From DATAPD01 sp036265385 (GTDB lineage: Bacteria > Acidobacteriota > Terriglobia > Terriglobales > Acidobacteriaceae): a stretch of 64,000 nt of DNA. Location of the stretch: assembly GCA_036265385.1 (NCBI GenBank), contig DATAPD010000025.1, positions 1 to 64,000 on the forward strand. Direction: 5' to 3'. Positions 62,214 through 64,000 of this stretch are shown in pieces; position 1 is the stretch's first letter, and the number at the start of each line of letters is the position of its first letter. Below the pieces are notes generated by a model, which was not told the DNA's origin, did not search any database, and saw nothing but the letters and a program-made list of their open reading frames with translations. A program made the translations under genes and the position numbers.

Positions 62214-64000
62214 ATGTTAGGTGAAATCATCTCGCACTATCGCATCATGGAGCGGCTCGGCGAAGGCGGGATGGGCGTGGTCTACAAAGCGGAAGACCTC
62301 AGGCTGGGTCGCCTGGTTGCCTTGAAATTCCTGCCCGATGATGTCGCTCACGATCTCCAGGCAGTCAGCCGCTTCCAGCGGGAAGCCAAGTCGGCCTCCT
62401 CTCTGAGCCATCCGAACATTTGCACAGTTTTCGAAATCAATGAGTTCGACGGGCGAACCTTCATCGCGATGGAACTGCTTGAAGGCAAAACCTTGCGGCA
62501 CCTGATCGATGGCAAGGCGCTGGAGATTGACACCGTCCTCAACCTAGGCATTCAGATTGCCGATGCCCTGGATGCGGCTCACACTCAGGGTATCGTCCAC
62601 CGCGATATCAAGCCGGCAAACATTTTCATCACCGCCAGAGGCCACGCGAAGATACTGGATTTCGGCTTGGCGAAGGTAACGGCTAAGTCCACAGACGTTC
62701 TTTCAAGCGCCACTACAGTGGAACCCGAAGCGCACGTCACCAGCCCCGGCAGCACCTTGGGGACCGTGGCCTACATGTCCCCTGAGCAGGTACGCGGGAA
62801 AGAACTTGATACCCGGACGGATCTGTTTTCTTTCGGGGCAGTGCTCTATGAAATGTGTACTGGATTATTGGCTTTTCGAGGAGACACCACCGGCACCGTG
62901 TTCGACTCTATCTTGAATCAGGCGCCGGTGCCTGCCGTGCGAATCAATGTCGACATTCCGGCAAAGCTGGAGGAAGTGATCGAAAAGTGCCTGGAGAAGG
63001 ATCGCAGCCTACGCTATCAGCATGCCTCCGAAATTCGTGCTGACCTCGAGCGGCTTAGACGAAGCCGGGAGAGCGCCAAGATCGCCGTTACGACAGAAAG
63101 ATCGCATCCGCAAAAACGAAGCACGCGGATCGTTTGGAGCGTGGCACTCTTAGCGATATTGCTGGCGGCCGGTTTCGGGGCCTGGCGCAAAATGCGGCCG
63201 GACATGTCGGGGGCTGAAAGCGTCCACTCGATCGCAGTGCTGCCCTTCGCCAACACGATAGAAAGCCCTGAGTTGAACTACATCGGCGAAGGTCTTTCGC
63301 AGGAAATTACGAACTCTCTGTCACGGCTTCCTCACCTTCAAGTCATGGCTCGTAGCACAGTGTCTCGTTATGGATCGCGGCAGAATGATCCGCAGAGCTT
63401 GGGCCGCGAGCTGAACGTGGATGCTGTGCTAACCGGACGCGTGGCCAAGCACGGAGAACAATTGGACGTCGAGGCAGAGTTGGTCAATGTCTCGACCGGT
63501 GCGCAACTCTGGGGTGAGCGATACACACGCAAAGTCAATGATCTTTCCTTGCTGCAAACCGCAGTAATGACTGGCCTCGCCAGCTACCTGAGGCCGCAAA
63601 TCACCAGGCGCGAACGCGACAAGGTGGCCGGGGTTGGCACCAGAGACGTCGAGGCGTATCAGCTCTATCTCAAGGGTCGCTACTACGCCAATAAGTCAAC
63701 CGCGGAAGGCTTGAAAAAAAGAATCGAATATTTTCAGCAGGCGATCGACAAAGACCCAGCGGACCCTCTAGCCTATGCGGGACTGGCAGATGCCTATGTC
63801 GCCTCCGCCGGTGATCTGGTATACACGCCTGGAAATGACGTTTTCCAGAAGGCGGAAGCGGCGGCCAACAAAGCCATAGAAATCGATGACGCACTGGCCG
63901 AAGCTCATAGCGCGCTGGGCTCAGTGAAAGCTCTCTACAAATGGGATTGGTCAGGTGCGGAACTGGAGTTCCAGCGCGCGCTTGTACTCGATCCGAGTAA
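62214..64000 (+). CDS. Serine/threonine kinase with FlgO/TolB-like and TPR domains (3' end outside window)
   Basis: An ATG at 62214 opens a frame that runs to the window end, giving 595 residues. The kinase domain shows the P-loop LGEGGMGVVYKAED, the VALKF lysine, the catalytic loop HRDIKPANIF, DFGLAK and APE-like MSPEQVRG. A membrane span follows (IVWSVALLAILLAAGFGAW), then an adenylate-cyclase/TolB-like module (SIAVLPFANTIES...GLSQEITNSLSRLP) and TPRs (YQLYLKGRYYANKS, AYAGLADAYVA). This order is typical of large acidobacterial Ser/Thr kinases that sense extracytoplasmic signals. The missing end should be more TPRs. Confidence 0.93.
   Translation, partial: MLGEIISHYRIMERLGEGGMGVVYKAEDLRLGRLVALKFLPDDVAHDLQAVSRFQREAKSASSLSHPNICTVFEINEFDGRTFIAMELLEGKTLRHLIDGKALEIDTVLNLGIQIADALDAAHTQGIVHRDIKPANIFITARGHAKILDFGLAKVTAKSTDVLSSATTVEPEAHVTSPGSTLGTVAYMSPEQVRGKELDTRTDLFSFGAVLYEMCTGLLAFRGDTTGTVFDSILNQAPVPAVRINVDIPAKLEEVIEKCLEKDRSLRYQHASEIRADLERLRRSRESAKIAVTTERSHPQKRSTRIVWSVALLAILLAAGFGAWRKMRPDMSGAESVHSIAVLPFANTIESPELNYIGEGLSQEITNSLSRLPHLQVMARSTVSRYGSRQNDPQSLGRELNVDAVLTGRVAKHGEQLDVEAELVNVSTGAQLWGERYTRKVNDLSLLQTAVMTGLASYLRPQITRRERDKVAGVGTRDVEAYQLYLKGRYYANKSTAEGLKKRIEYFQQAIDKDPADPLAYAGLADAYVASAGDLVYTPGNDVFQKAEAAANKAIEIDDALAEAHSALGSVKALYKWDWSGAELEFQRALVLDPS

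Overview
The window looks like a chromosome segment of an Acidobacteriota bacterium, Koribacter/Terriglobia-like. This is inferred from content: a bacterial hopanoid cluster, a PknB-type kinase fused to TPRs, a 'GloVer' repeat protein, a Pal with an Ig-like insert, an S46 peptidase, and short stuttering intergenic repeats of the gctaaatgct and cagttctcagt types. It has no rRNA, tRNA, CRISPR array, prophage or complete insertion sequence that I can see.

Layout. (1) 1-2762 is an accessory block. Six small unrelated genes are each followed by a copy of an imperfect palindromic repeat of about 52-72 bp with conserved outer arms and a variable centre, which is the architecture of an integron-type gene-cassette array without a visible integrase. 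It stops at a truncated repeat beside a 5'-truncated AI-2E transporter gene. (2) 3.3-5.1 kb is an ECF sigma factor / zinc-binding anti-sigma / Spy-like periplasmic protein operon. (3) 5.1-22 kb is mostly housekeeping and metabolism: an MBL hydrolase, purQ, a purine permease, a Tat-exported beta-carbonic anhydrase, a TPR protein, a GT39-like glycosyltransferase, a VOC protein, a Gfo/Idh oxidoreductase, mnmA beside a cysteine desulfurase, and citrate synthase with a short relic of a second copy about 1 kb downstream. (4) 22-26.7 kb carries an S46 peptidase, a beta-propeller protein and a GAF histidine kinase. (5) 26.8-36.6 kb is a probable osmolyte and glycogen region: an MscS-TM protein, a GT78-like glycosyltransferase, trehalose synthase, a Tat-exported flavoprotein, FemAB/GNAT-like acyltransferases, glycogen phosphorylase and two small proteins. 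(6) 37-52.7 kb is the hopanoid region. hpnJ with two tiny EamA/SMR transporters lies on the plus strand. Facing it is a minus-strand operon read ispH-shc-hpnA-hpnG-(exported unknown)-MDR-MDR-hpnC-hpnD-hpnE. (7) 52.8-62 kb holds recN, then tolQ-tolR-tolA-tolB-pal, an inverted GloVer-repeat gene, cpoB and a PilZ protein. (8) The window ends inside a serine/threonine kinase-TPR gene.

How the genes work together. IspH supplies isoprenoid precursors. HpnD, HpnC and HpnE make squalene, and Shc cyclises it. HpnG and HpnA, with perhaps the two dehydrogenases, would build or modify the C35 side chain, and HpnJ would add the cyclitol ether. The two overlapping zinc dehydrogenases and the exported unknown protein are the most interesting members, because the reductive step from ribosylhopane to bacteriohopanetetrol has, to my knowledge, no firmly assigned enzyme. 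The other candidate for something undescribed is the cassette-like array at the left edge.
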